Source of the DNA: Bradyrhizobium lablabi
GTDB taxonomy: Bacteria > Pseudomonadota > Alphaproteobacteria > Rhizobiales > Xanthobacteraceae
DNA length: 64,000 nt
Reading direction: 5' to 3'
NCBI RefSeq assembly: GCF_900141755.1
Contig: NZ_LT670844.1
Coordinates: 248,001 to 312,000 of the forward strand
The translations under genes were made by a program, and so were the position numbers. Each line of letters starts with the position of its first letter. Positions within the stretch are counted from its first letter, which is position 1. The notes below the pieces were generated by a model, which saw nothing but the letters and a program-made list of their open reading frames with translations, had not been told where the DNA came from and did not search any database. Below are positions 17,579-26,836 of the stretch, one piece after another.

Positions 17579-18985
17579 ATGTTGCTTCACATCGCGCACC
17601 GCAAGATATCGTCCAGCCTGATCGCAGTCACCGCCGCGGCAGCGCTTGCGCTTGCGCCGCTGCTCCCCGCCCGCGCCGAGCAGGACAAGGGCCCGCCGAC
17701 GATTCGCGATACTGAGGCCGAGCAATTGCTGCGCGAATATACCAGGCCAATCCTGCGCGCGGCGGGCCTGGAAAAGCAGAACATTCAGATTGTCATCATC
17801 AACGAGAGCGTGTTCAACGCCTTCGTTGCCGACGGCCGCCGCATTTTCGTGAATTACGGCGCCATCATGCAGTCGGAGACGCCGAACCAGCTGATCGGGG
17901 TGCTGGCGCATGAAACCGGCCATTTGGCCGGCGGCCATCTTGCCAAGATGCACGAGCAGCTGGCGCAGGCACAGACGCAGATGATCATCGCCATGCTGCT
18001 TGGCGCCGGTGCAATGGTCGCGGGCTCGAGGGGCGGTGGCAACTCTGGCCTCGCCAATGCCGGCGCGGCCGCGGTCACAGGCCCTCAGGAAATGATCCGC
18101 CGCAGCCTGATCTCCTATGTGCGCCAGCAGGAAGAGAACGCCGACCGCGCCGGGGTGAAGTTCCTGACCGCGACCGGCCAATCCGCCAAGGGGATGCACG
18201 AGACCTTCAAGCGGTTCACCAATGAGAGCCTGTTCGCCGCGCGCGGGTCGGACCCCTATTTGCAGTCACATCCGATGCCCGCCGAACGCGTCGCCGCGCT
18301 CGAAGGACTGGCGCGCTCCTCGCCCTATTGGGACAAGAAAGACGATCCGCCGCTGCAGTTGCGCCACGACATGGTGCGCGCCAAGATCTCGGCCTTCATG
18401 GAGCGTCAGGACACCGTCTACCGACGCTATCCGATGTCGAACGACAGCCTGCCCGCGCGCTACGCGCATGCCATCTCAACCTATCTGCACGGCGATTTGC
18501 GTACCGCGCTCGGCATGATCGATGGACTGATCCAGCTACAGCCCAACAACCCCTATTTCTATGAATTGCGCGGCCAGGCGCTGTTGGAGGGCGGCAAGCC
18601 CGCCGAGGCGATCGCGCCGCTCCGCAAGGCGGTCCAGCTCTCGAATAACGCACCGCTCATCGAGATGTTACTTGGGCAGGCGCTCGTTGCCACGGATAAT
18701 AAGGCCTACACTGAGGAAGCAATTGCGATTCTGCGTGCGGCGGTGGCACGAGAAACCGAGGCCCCGCTCGGCTTTTCCCAACTCGCAATGGCCTATGGCC
18801 GAAAGGGAGATTACGCCGAAGCCGATCTGGCGTCCGCACAGGCCGCCTTCCTGCGCGGCGACAACAAGACCGCGCGCGAACTCGCCTCGCGCGCCAAGAC
18901 CCGCTTCGCCGTCGGTACCCCCGGTTGGGTGAAGGCCGACGATATCGTCGCTGCAAAGATGCCACCCGGCAGAAACAGCAACTAG
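17579..18985 (+). CDS. M48-family metalloprotease with TPR repeats (BepA/YfgC-like)
   Basis: A 468-residue periplasmic zinc protease with chaperone role in outer-membrane protein assembly in relatives. It has a signal peptide (cleavage near ARAEQ, residue 34) and the HExxH zinc site at 111-115 (HETGHLAGGH). The third ligand Glu lies in QQEENADRAG near 184. A TPR solenoid occupies about 300-450 (LRGQALLEGGKPAEAIAPLR and following). Length and order match BepA. It is separated by 63 bp and one hairpin from the DsbA-like gene, so the two may form an operon for envelope protein quality control. Confidence 0.92.
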   Translation: MLLHIAHRKISSSLIAVTAAAALALAPLLPARAEQDKGPPTIRDTEAEQLLREYTRPILRAAGLEKQNIQIVIINESVFNAFVADGRRIFVNYGAIMQSETPNQLIGVLAHETGHLAGGHLAKMHEQLAQAQTQMIIAMLLGAGAMVAGSRGGGNSGLANAGAAAVTGPQEMIRRSLISYVRQQEENADRAGVKFLTATGQSAKGMHETFKRFTNESLFAARGSDPYLQSHPMPAERVAALEGLARSSPYWDKKDDPPLQLRHDMVRAKISAFMERQDTVYRRYPMSNDSLPARYAHAISTYLHGDLRTALGMIDGLIQLQPNNPYFYELRGQALLEGGKPAEAIAPLRKAVQLSNNAPLIEMLLGQALVATDNKAYTEEAIAILRAAVARETEAPLGFSQLAMAYGRKGDYAEADLASAQAAFLRGDNKTARELASRAKTRFAVGTPGWVKADDIVAAKMPPGRNSN

Positions 18986-18993
18986 AAATACAC

Positions 18994-19029
18994 AAAGCCG
19001 GCGTATCAAGGTTTCCAAAAACCGGCTTT
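18994..19029 (+). terminator. Hairpin between the M48 protease and DsbA-like genes
   Basis: The stem AAAGCCGG/CCGGCTTT encloses a 20-nt loop. It has only three trailing Ts inside the stem and ends 20 bp before the next start, so it may be a weak terminator or an mRNA-processing/stability element rather than a full stop. Confidence 0.4.
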
Positions 19030-19048
19030 CACGAAAGAGGATTTGCCA

Positions 19049-19816
19049 ATGCCTTCGTTCCGCTTTCTCGCCCCCGCTTTGCTCATGCTCGCGCTGTGCG
19101 GGATGCCATCTGGCGCATCGGCTCAGAGTTTCAACGACACCCAGCGCGGCGATATCGAGACCATCGTCAGGAATTACCTGATCGCGCATCCCGAGGTGCT
19201 GGAAGAGGCGATGGCTGAATTGAACAAGCGCCAGGCGGCGGCCGACGCCGAAAAGCACGAAGCGAGCGTCGCCAGCAACGCGGACACGATCTTCAATTCG
19301 CCGCGCGGCGTGGTGCTCGGCAACAAGGACGGCGACGTCACCTTCGTCGAGTTCTTCGACTACAATTGCGGCTACTGCAAGCGCGCGATGTCCGACATGC
19401 TCGATCTCCTGAAGAACGACGGAAAACTCAAGGTCGTGCTGAAGGAATTCCCGGTCCTGAGCGAGGGCTCGGTCGAAGCCGCCAAGGTCGCGGTTGCCGT
19501 GCGGATGCAGGACCCCAGCGGCAAGAAATATCTCGACTTCCACCAGAAACTGCTGGGCGGCCGCGGCCCGGCCGACAAGGCGCGCGCGATGGCCGCCGCC
19601 AAGGATGCCGGCCTCGACACCGCGCGGATCGAAAAGGACATCGCGAGCCCGGAAGTAAAGGCCACCATCGAGGAAAACTTCAAGCTCGCCGAAGCGATGG
19701 GCATGAACGGCACGCCGAGCTATGTGATCGGCAAGCAGGTCGTGATCGGCGCCGTCGGCCTTGACGGTCTGAAGGAAAAGATCGGCATCGCCCGCTGCGG
19801 CAAGGCGACGTGCTGA
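19049..19816 (+). CDS. DsbA-family thiol:disulfide oxidoreductase (ScsC/Com1-like)
   Basis: A 255-residue periplasmic thioredoxin-fold protein. A signal peptide ends near ASAQS. An alpha-helical N-terminal arm (FNDTQRGDIETIVRNYLIAH) resembles the trimerisation stalk of ScsC-like proteins. The redox centre is CGYC in EFFDYNCGYCKRAMSDM, and the cis-Pro loop is GMNGTPSYVIG near the end. The C-terminus adds two more cysteines (RCGKATC). It should oxidise or isomerise disulfides in exported proteins. The frame has a TTG two codons upstream; the ATG at 19049 is better placed after AAAGAGG. Followed by a strong terminator. Confidence 0.92.
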   Translation: MPSFRFLAPALLMLALCGMPSGASAQSFNDTQRGDIETIVRNYLIAHPEVLEEAMAELNKRQAAADAEKHEASVASNADTIFNSPRGVVLGNKDGDVTFVEFFDYNCGYCKRAMSDMLDLLKNDGKLKVVLKEFPVLSEGSVEAAKVAVAVRMQDPSGKKYLDFHQKLLGGRGPADKARAMAAAKDAGLDTARIEKDIASPEVKATIEENFKLAEAMGMNGTPSYVIGKQVVIGAVGLDGLKEKIGIARCGKATC

Positions 19817-19858
19817 ACCGTTAGCGGCGCTCATTCTTCCAGCGCTGATCCAACAAAG

Positions 19859-19885
19859 GCCGGCTGCAGCGTAGCCGGCTTTTTT
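19859..19885 (+). terminator. Rho-independent terminator after the DsbA-like gene
   Basis: A perfect 7-bp stem GCCGGCT/AGCCGGC with a 7-nt loop is followed by six Ts, 43 bp after the stop codon. Confidence 0.9.
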
Positions 19886-20021
19886 GCGTAGATTTCGTGC
19901 GATGGTCTCATCGCGCCATCGCAAAACCTTACTCAAAATGATTTGGGCGAGCGGCGACTGAACCTCAGAATGCCGCCGAGCGTCTAACGGCTGGATTGCC
20001 CGTTGACTGCAGGACACAACG

Positions 20022-20957
20022 ATGAGATTGGCGCCGCCCACGCTTGCCTACAACCTTGAACTCTTGAAGATACCGCCGGCGCGCGGCACGGAAAACGACC
20101 ATGGCTGGTGCTATGGCCTGCCGCCCGGGATTACGCAAAGCCAATGGCCGCTGAGCCCGTTTTGCGGCTATCCGATGCAGCCTGGCTTTACGATTAGGGT
20201 TCCCGAGCAATATCGCACGCAGGGACCAGACTTCGTCGCACTCAGCCTGTTCGCGGATCAGCAACACGACGAGCCGGTCGAAGTCGAAGCCATCGCCGAA
20301 TATTTCCGCGCCGATACGCAAGGCCGTCCCGACGACCCAAACCTGTTGCCGTTCTGGAGCTACAAGCAGAACCGGCATCCGATGGAATTTTGCATGGCGG
20401 AGGATGCGATGGGCCGCAGTTTCGCGGCGATCTGGCTGACGGAGGCCGAGTTCGCAGGACCGTTGTGTCAGCCGCCTCGCCTTGCCGGCAATCCGCTGCT
20501 GCGCCAGAACCCGCCGCCGCCCTGGATCGAGAAGGGTTCTGCGCGTGCCGTGTTCGAGCTTCAGATCGGCAGCTACGATGCAATCGAGGAAATCGAAAAG
20601 AAAGACTGGTATCGGGTCTTCGGACAGGTGCCGGAGATCGGTCACCGCGCCTACGCGATCGGGGTATCGTTACGTGAAGGCGATCCCAATGTCGGCAAGG
20701 CCCCGCGCGACCAACACCTGCACCAAAACGACATGGGCGACTACGTTGCGCCCTTCTCTCCGGCAGCCGAGCCGTTCGACTTGAAGCGCCTGTTCGGGCG
20801 CAACCATTTCGGCGGCACCATGTTCCCCGAACAATGGACGCCCAAATACGGCCCGAGCTATCTCGAGTTCGAGGAACACTTTGGCGGATTCAATTTTGGC
20901 GGCGGCAATGCCCAGCTCGATCTGGAGACGATGGCCTTCGAGTGGGCCTGCGGCTGA
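20022..20957 (+). CDS. Conserved-looking protein of unknown function
   Basis: The 311-residue cytoplasmic-looking protein has no signal peptide or membrane helix and is rich in Pro, aromatic and acidic residues. It opens with LAPPTLAYNLELLKIPP and ends with a Gly/Phe-rich tail (EEHFGGFNFGGGNAQLDLE). A distant resemblance to DUF1963/YwqG-type proteins crossed my mind from the Asp/Glu-rich C-terminal strand pattern, but it is too weak to assign. Codon use looks like neighbouring core genes. It is a single gene between two terminators, so probably a one-gene transcript. Confidence 0.7.
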   Translation: MRLAPPTLAYNLELLKIPPARGTENDHGWCYGLPPGITQSQWPLSPFCGYPMQPGFTIRVPEQYRTQGPDFVALSLFADQQHDEPVEVEAIAEYFRADTQGRPDDPNLLPFWSYKQNRHPMEFCMAEDAMGRSFAAIWLTEAEFAGPLCQPPRLAGNPLLRQNPPPPWIEKGSARAVFELQIGSYDAIEEIEKKDWYRVFGQVPEIGHRAYAIGVSLREGDPNVGKAPRDQHLHQNDMGDYVAPFSPAAEPFDLKRLFGRNHFGGTMFPEQWTPKYGPSYLEFEEHFGGFNFGGGNAQLDLETMAFEWACG

Positions 20958-21112
20958 GATTGGCGCGGCTGCGAAACATCTAACGATGATGCCGCGGAAA
21001 TCGATTCACTGATCTAGATCTATCGCAGCACATTAGGCGCGGTTTTTCGGAACGTGCTTCGCTCGTTCATCCTGCGTTCAAAAAACAAAATCGATGGAAC
21101 CTCCGATATCGA

Positions 21113-21137
21113 GGAACATCGCACATCGCCTTTCGTT
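21113..21137 (+). promoter_or_regulatory. Candidate sigma-EcfG (general stress response) promoter
   Basis: GGAAC at 21113-21117 and CGTT at 21134-21137 are separated by exactly 16 nt. This is the alphaproteobacterial EcfG consensus (GGAAC-N16/17-CGTT). It lies 39 bp upstream of the DUF1236 start, a normal distance for a transcription start and leader. Confidence 0.65.
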
Positions 21138-21176
21138 GTCGGCGCGGGCAATGCAGACACTTGAGGAGAGAATTCG

Positions 21177-22010
21177 ATGACTACTCGTTTCATGATTTCG
21201 GTTGCCGCAGCGGCGCTGATCGCCGGAACCGGTTTTGCAAATGCGCAGGGAACCGGGATGAGCCGCGAAGGAACGTCTTCCGGTTCCGCCGTTCAGCAGA
21301 GCGCGCCGTCGTCACCGTCGGCCGCCCCCTCGTCGGCGACGCCGACGAATCGCAATGAGATGAATCGCAGCGATACCCCGGACAAGGGCGCGGCAAAGTC
21401 CACGCAGTCGGAAGAAAAGATGCAGCCCGGCGGCGCCAAGAGCCAGCGCGCTCAGGACGAGATGAAGGCCGGGCAAAAGGGTGAAAAATCGGCCCAGGAA
21501 AATATGAAAGGCGAAAAGTCGAAGAGCATGAGCTCCGAGAACGATAACGCCAAGGGCGCCAAGGACATGAAGTCCGAAGGTCGCGACAGCAAGATGAATG
21601 CCCAGGGCCAGGGCCGCGAGGATCGCAACACCGCCCAGGGCCGCGAGGATCGCAACACGGCGCAGGGTCGCGAGGGCCGCGACACCAACATGAATGCGGA
21701 GACCAAGAGCGGCGCTTCGACCACGACCACCGGCCAGGTCGGCGCCAGCGCCAAGCTTCCGCCCGAGCAGCGCACCAAGATCACGAGCGTGATCAAGGAG
21801 CAGCACGTTCAGCCGGTGACCAACGTCAACTTTGAGATCCGGCCCGGCGTGCGCATTCCGCGCGAGCGTGACGTGAAGTTCTATCCGCTTCCGCGGGAAG
21901 TCGTGACGATTTACCCGCAGTGGCGCGGATATGAGTACATCCTCGTCAAGGACAAGATCGTGGTGGTGGACCCGCGGACGTACGAGATCGTGGACGTGCT
22001 TGACGTCTAA
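21177..22010 (+). CDS. Secreted DUF1236-domain protein with low-complexity middle
   Basis: The 277-residue protein has a signal peptide (cleavage after FANAQ, residue 24). A long Ser/Lys/Glu/Gln-rich disordered middle follows (about 30-190). The C-terminal DUF1236 domain has the motifs VNFEIRPGVRIPRERDVKFY, LPREVVTIYPQWRGYEYI and VVVDPRTYEIVDVLDV. The function of DUF1236 is unknown; the family is abundant in Bradyrhizobium and is usually periplasmic. A well-spaced GAGGAGAG precedes the ATG and a sigma-EcfG-type promoter lies upstream, so a role in envelope stress is a reasonable inference. A shorter paralogue is at 45405-45779. Confidence 0.88.
   Translation: MTTRFMISVAAAALIAGTGFANAQGTGMSREGTSSGSAVQQSAPSSPSAAPSSATPTNRNEMNRSDTPDKGAAKSTQSEEKMQPGGAKSQRAQDEMKAGQKGEKSAQENMKGEKSKSMSSENDNAKGAKDMKSEGRDSKMNAQGQGREDRNTAQGREDRNTAQGREGRDTNMNAETKSGASTTTTGQVGASAKLPPEQRTKITSVIKEQHVQPVTNVNFEIRPGVRIPRERDVKFYPLPREVVTIYPQWRGYEYILVKDKIVVVDPRTYEIVDVLDV
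21609..21689 (+). repeat. Three 27-nt tandem repeats inside the DUF1236 gene
   Basis: Three consecutive 27-nt units (21609-21635, 21636-21662, 21663-21689) encode QGREDRNTA, QGREDRNTA and the diverged QGREGRDTN. The first two differ by only two bases; the third is more diverged. In-frame unit length allows copy-number change without a frameshift. Confidence 0.9.
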
Positions 22011-22033
22011 ATCTTGCAGGCAGTTGCGGGTTC

Positions 22034-22061
22034 GGGGCGGGCAGAAATGCCCGCCCCTTTT
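22034..22061 (+). terminator. Rho-independent terminator after the DUF1236 gene
   Basis: A perfect 10-bp stem GGGGCGGGCA/TGCCCGCCCC with a GAAA tetraloop is followed by TTTT, 23 bp after the stop. Confidence 0.93.
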
Positions 22062-22261
22062 GCCGTGGCATCGCGGCCGGTCCGGATGACCCCGTGGGCC
22101 ATCCCTAAACATTGGTTAATGCGTGTTATCCACAGCTTCTGCGCCGCTTTTTGCAAGCCGGATGAGGCATTTGAGCGCTGTGCCGGGCGCCCTAAAGGCT
22201 TCCCCTTGGCGCTGTAGTTACCTATAACCGCGCCACCTATAGCCCCATTGCCGGGATCTGG

Positions 22262-22744
22262 ATGGCCAAGCCTTCTACTGACAAGACGTCTGCCGATACG
22301 ATTTACGTGCTCAACGGCCCGAACCTCAATTTGTTGGGGACCCGCGAGCCCGAGACCTATGGCCATGCGACGCTCGCCGATGTCGAGAAACTGTGCGCGG
22401 ACACATCGGCGCGGTTCGGCCTCAAGGCCGATTGCCGGCAGTCCAACCGCGAAGGCGAACTGATCGATTTCATCCACGAGGCCCACGCCAAAAAGGCGGC
22501 CGGGATCATCATCAACGCCGGTGCCTATTCGCACACCTCGATCGCGCTGCATGACGCGCTGGTCGCGGTGAAAATTCCGACCGTCGAAGTGCACATCTCA
22601 AACATTCACGCCCGCGAGAATTTCCGTCATCATTCGTTCACCGCCAAGGCCGCGTTCGCGATGCTTTCCGGCTTCGGCATCGATGGTTACCGGCTCGCGA
22701 TCTCCGGCCTTGCCGCCAGGATCGGCGTCAAGGCCAAAGCCTGA
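22262..22744 (+). CDS. aroQ: 3-dehydroquinate dehydratase, type II
   Basis: The 160-residue enzyme performs the third step of the shikimate pathway, 3-dehydroquinate to 3-dehydroshikimate, as a cytoplasmic dodecamer. Signatures in order are [19 protein letters not shown] (with the catalytic Tyr of the lid loop), [34 protein letters not shown], and [19 protein letters not shown] with the catalytic His. Length is standard. It leads an aroQ-accB-accC gene order, 41 bp before accB, which I recall as conserved in relatives. Confidence 0.96.
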   Translation: MAKPSTDKTSADTIYVLNGPNLNLLGTREPETYGHATLADVEKLCADTSARFGLKADCRQSNREGELIDFIHEAHAKKAAGIIINAGAYSHTSIALHDALVAVKIPTVEVHISNIHARENFRHHSFTAKAAFAMLSGFGIDGYRLAISGLAARIGVKAKA

Positions 22745-22785
22745 CGCCTCCGCCCTCATTCATTAGAAAGCCCCGGATCAAGCTC

Positions 22786-23268
22786 ATGGCGCGCCAGCCT
22801 GACGACAAATCAGCCGTAAAAACGGGAAGCAACGACAGCGCGCTCATTCGCGAGCTCGCGCTGTTGCTTGACGAGACCAGTCTCACCGAGATCGAGATCG
22901 AGCGCGCCGGCCTTCGGGTGCGGGTTGCGCGCAACGTGACGATCGCCGCGGCGATGCCGCCGAGCATTCAGGCGGCCGCGGCTGCGGCGCCTGCAGTTGC
23001 GGGCCCGGCTGCGCTCGCCGATATGGCAAAACATCCGGGCGTCGTGCCCTCGCCGATGGTCGGCACCGCCTATTGGGCGTCGGAGCCCGGCGCCAAGCCG
23101 TTCATCGAAGTCGGCGCCAAGGTCTCGGTCGGACAGACGCTTCTGATCATCGAAGCGATGAAGACGATGAACCAGATTCCATCGCCGCGCGCCGGCACCG
23201 TGACGCAGATTCTCGTCGAGGACGGCCAGCCGGTCGAATTCGGCGAACCGCTGGTGATTATTGAGTAA
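22786..23268 (+). CDS. accB: Biotin carboxyl carrier protein of acetyl-CoA carboxylase
   Basis: The 160-residue BCCP carries biotin between the carboxylase (AccC) and carboxyltransferase (AccAD) for malonyl-CoA synthesis. The N-terminal helical region binds AccC ([20 protein letters not shown]). A Pro/Ala linker spans about 60-80. The biotinyl domain has Lys in the classic EAMKTMNQI motif near residue 126 and ends [10 protein letters not shown]. It is followed by accC after 124 bp; that gap contains an unusual repeat pair. Confidence 0.96.
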   Translation: MARQPDDKSAVKTGSNDSALIRELALLLDETSLTEIEIERAGLRVRVARNVTIAAAMPPSIQAAAAAAPAVAGPAALADMAKHPGVVPSPMVGTAYWASEPGAKPFIEVGAKVSVGQTLLIIEAMKTMNQIPSPRAGTVTQILVEDGQPVEFGEPLVIIE

Positions 23269-23273
23269 GAGCA

Positions 23274-23381
23274 CGAATAGCGAATGGCGAATGGCGAATA
23301 GGTAAGCAGATGAAGCCGGCGACAAAATTTCTTCTAATCGCTATTCGCTATTCGCTACTCGCCTCTAATTCGCTACTCGCC
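23274..23381. repeat. Short tandem GAATAGC-type repeats in inverted arms between accB and accC
   Basis: The left arm (23274-23302) repeats units such as CGAATAGC, GAATGGC, GAATGGC and GAATAGG. The right arm (23334-23381) contains CTAATCGCTATTCGCTATTC, then GCTACTCGCC and TTCGCTACTCGCC. The arms are largely complementary, so accBC mRNA could form a long imperfect stem enclosing about 30 nt. Confidence 0.75.
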
Positions 23382-23392
23382 CCTGGAAAGAC

Positions 23393-24742
<1,350 letters not shown>

Positions 24743-24869
24743 GCGGCCCCGCCCCAAACATTATCATCGGCCTGGAACCAATTGCGCGGACAAGCGTTTC
24801 GGTCAGTTGGGGCGCTTTTCCCGCCCGGGAGAATGCTTGAATTCCATTCGCTTATGACGCGAGATCATT

Positions 24870-26399
24870 GTGAAGTTTGATGCCACGCGCCGGCGCGCGA
24901 TTGGGCAAATCCTGCTGTTCGCGGCGGGCCTCGTGGTGCTGACCATCATCAGCGCCGGTTCGGTCCATCTGGTGAACCTGGCGCGGGAGGATGCGCGCTC
25001 GGTCGTCCACACCGTGGAAGTCGAAAACCAGATCTCGCTGGTCGAACTGCAGTTGCGTCGCGCCGAAAGCGCGCAGCGCGGCTATCTCTCGACGCTGCTG
25101 CCGGAATTCCAGACCGACTTCGAAGAAGCCGCCTCGAAGCTCACGCCGGCGCTGACGCGGCTCAGCCAATTGACCAGCGACAACCCCGTGCAGAAGCGGC
25201 TGGTCGGTGAGATGGCTCCGCTCTGCGACCAGCGAATCCAGGAATTCCGCAAGACCATCGACCTTGCGCGGATACAGCGCGTCGACGATGCCACCAGGAT
25301 CATCCGCGAGGGCATCGGCCGCGACGCCATGAAGCGGATCGACGATCTCGCCAGCCAGATGCGCGCCGAGGAAAACCGCCTGTTTACCCTGCGCACCAAG
25401 AATGCCGACCGCAGCCAGACGATTGCCGCCTCGCTGACCTGGATCGGCTCGGGCTTCGTCGTGCTGCTGGCCGCGATCTCGATCTTTCTGGTGCGACGCT
25501 CGGCGCGCGCGCGCGACGACGCCGAAGCGCAAATGCGCGACAACAATATCAATCTGGAAGCCACCGTCGACGAGCGCACCGCCGATCTGCGCGAGGCCAA
25601 CGACGAAATCCAGCGCTTCGCCTATATCGTCAGCCACGATCTGCGCTCGCCGCTGGTCAACATCATGGGATTTACCAGCGAGCTCGAAGAACTGCGCGCC
25701 GACATTTTCCGGCGGATCGCCTCGCTCAGCCGCGCGGCCATCCCGGCTTTGCCGGGGCCGCCGGTGGGCGACGACGTCGAGCAGGCGCTCGAGGGCGAAG
25801 ACAAGCAGCTCGCGCAGGATTTTTCCGAAGCCCTCGGCTTCATCAAATCCTCGATCGCCAAGATGGACCGGCTCATCACCGCGATCCTCAACCTGACCCG
25901 CGAGGGGCGGCGCGAGTTCGAACCGGTCAGGATCGACACCCGCGAACTGATTGAAGGCATCGTGGCAACGGTTGCGCACCAGGCCGCGGAGGCCGAGGCC
26001 GAGATCCGCATCGAGCCGCTGCCGCACATCACAAGCGACCGCCTCGCGCTCGAACAGATTTTTTCGAATTTGATCGACAACGCGCTGAAATATCTCAAGC
26101 CGGGCGTTCCCGGCGGCATATCGATCCGGGGCCGCACCAAGCTCGGCTTTGCGATTTTCGAGATCGCCGACAACGGCCGCGGCATCGATCCCCGGGATCA
26201 TCAGCGGATCTTTGACCTTTTTCGCCGCGCCGGCACGCAGGACAAACCCGGACAGGGGATTGGACTGGCCCATGTCCGCGCGCTGGTGCGGCGGCTTGGC
26301 GGGACCATGTCGGTATCCTCAGAGCTTAACAGCGGCTCTACCTTCATCATCACCCTGCCCATCAATTGGACAGCGAGCAACCGGAACAGAGAAAAATGA
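24870..26399 (+). CDS. CHASE3-domain sensor histidine kinase
   Basis: The 509-residue membrane kinase starts at a GTG. It has one helix at about 12-32, a periplasmic CHASE3 domain (about 45-185, with ESAQRGYLSTLLPEF) and a second helix at about 190-212. A cytoplasmic linker leads to HisKA with the phosphoacceptor His in FAYIVSHDLRSPLVNIMGF near residue 257, and HATPase_c with NLIDNALKYL, ADNGRGIDPRDHQRIFDLF and GQGIGLAHV. The ligand of CHASE3 is unknown. Its stop overlaps the start of the next gene (ATGA), so kinase and regulator are translationally coupled. Confidence 0.92.
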   Translation: MKFDATRRRAIGQILLFAAGLVVLTIISAGSVHLVNLAREDARSVVHTVEVENQISLVELQLRRAESAQRGYLSTLLPEFQTDFEEAASKLTPALTRLSQLTSDNPVQKRLVGEMAPLCDQRIQEFRKTIDLARIQRVDDATRIIREGIGRDAMKRIDDLASQMRAEENRLFTLRTKNADRSQTIAASLTWIGSGFVVLLAAISIFLVRRSARARDDAEAQMRDNNINLEATVDERTADLREANDEIQRFAYIVSHDLRSPLVNIMGFTSELEELRADIFRRIASLSRAAIPALPGPPVGDDVEQALEGEDKQLAQDFSEALGFIKSSIAKMDRLITAILNLTREGRREFEPVRIDTRELIEGIVATVAHQAAEAEAEIRIEPLPHITSDRLALEQIFSNLIDNALKYLKPGVPGGISIRGRTKLGFAIFEIADNGRGIDPRDHQRIFDLFRRAGTQDKPGQGIGLAHVRALVRRLGGTMSVSSELNSGSTFIITLPINWTASNRNREK

Positions 26400-26836
26400 G
26401 CAAGCCAGTCACCATCATCATGATCGAGGACGACGAGGGGCACGCGCGCCTGATCGAACGCAACATCCGCCGCTCCGGCGTCAACAACGACATTCTGCCG
26501 TTCACCAACGGTACGGCCGCGGTGAATTATCTGTTCGGCCGCGATGGCACAGGCCTCGCGCAAAAGGGCCAGGCGCTGCTGATCCTGCTCGACCTCAACC
26601 TGCCGGATATGAGCGGCATCGACATCTTGCGGCGGGTCAAGGAAAACCAATATCTCAAATGCGCCCCAGTCGTGGTGCTCACTACCACCGACGACTCCCA
26701 GGAGATCAAGCGCTGCTATGAGCTGGGTTGCAATGTCTACATCACCAAGCCGGTCAATTACGAGAGCTTTGCCAACGCCATACGTCAACTCGGGCTGTTT
26801 TTCTCCGTCATTCAGGTTCCGCCGGCCTCCCCATGA
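26396..26836 (+). CDS. Single-domain response regulator (Rcp1/CheY-like)
   Basis: The 146-residue receiver has no output domain. The acidic pocket is IEDDEGHARLI, the phosphoacceptor Asp lies in LILLDLNLPDMSGIDILRR near residue 68, and the Thr and Lys switch residues are in VVLTTTDD and YITKPVNYESF. The subfamily resembles regulators paired with phytochrome-type kinases. The ATG overlaps the kinase stop by four bases and its own stop overlaps the next start, so all three genes form one tightly coupled unit. As it lacks an output domain, it probably passes phosphate on or acts by protein contact. Confidence 0.92.
   Translation: MSKPVTIIMIEDDEGHARLIERNIRRSGVNNDILPFTNGTAAVNYLFGRDGTGLAQKGQALLILLDLNLPDMSGIDILRRVKENQYLKCAPVVVLTTTDDSQEIKRCYELGCNVYITKPVNYESFANAIRQLGLFFSVIQVPPASP

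Noticed and set aside
23274..23381. CRISPR-like array between accB and accC
   Set aside because: Units are 7-9 nt and directly adjacent without spacers, with inverted arms; no cas genes are present.
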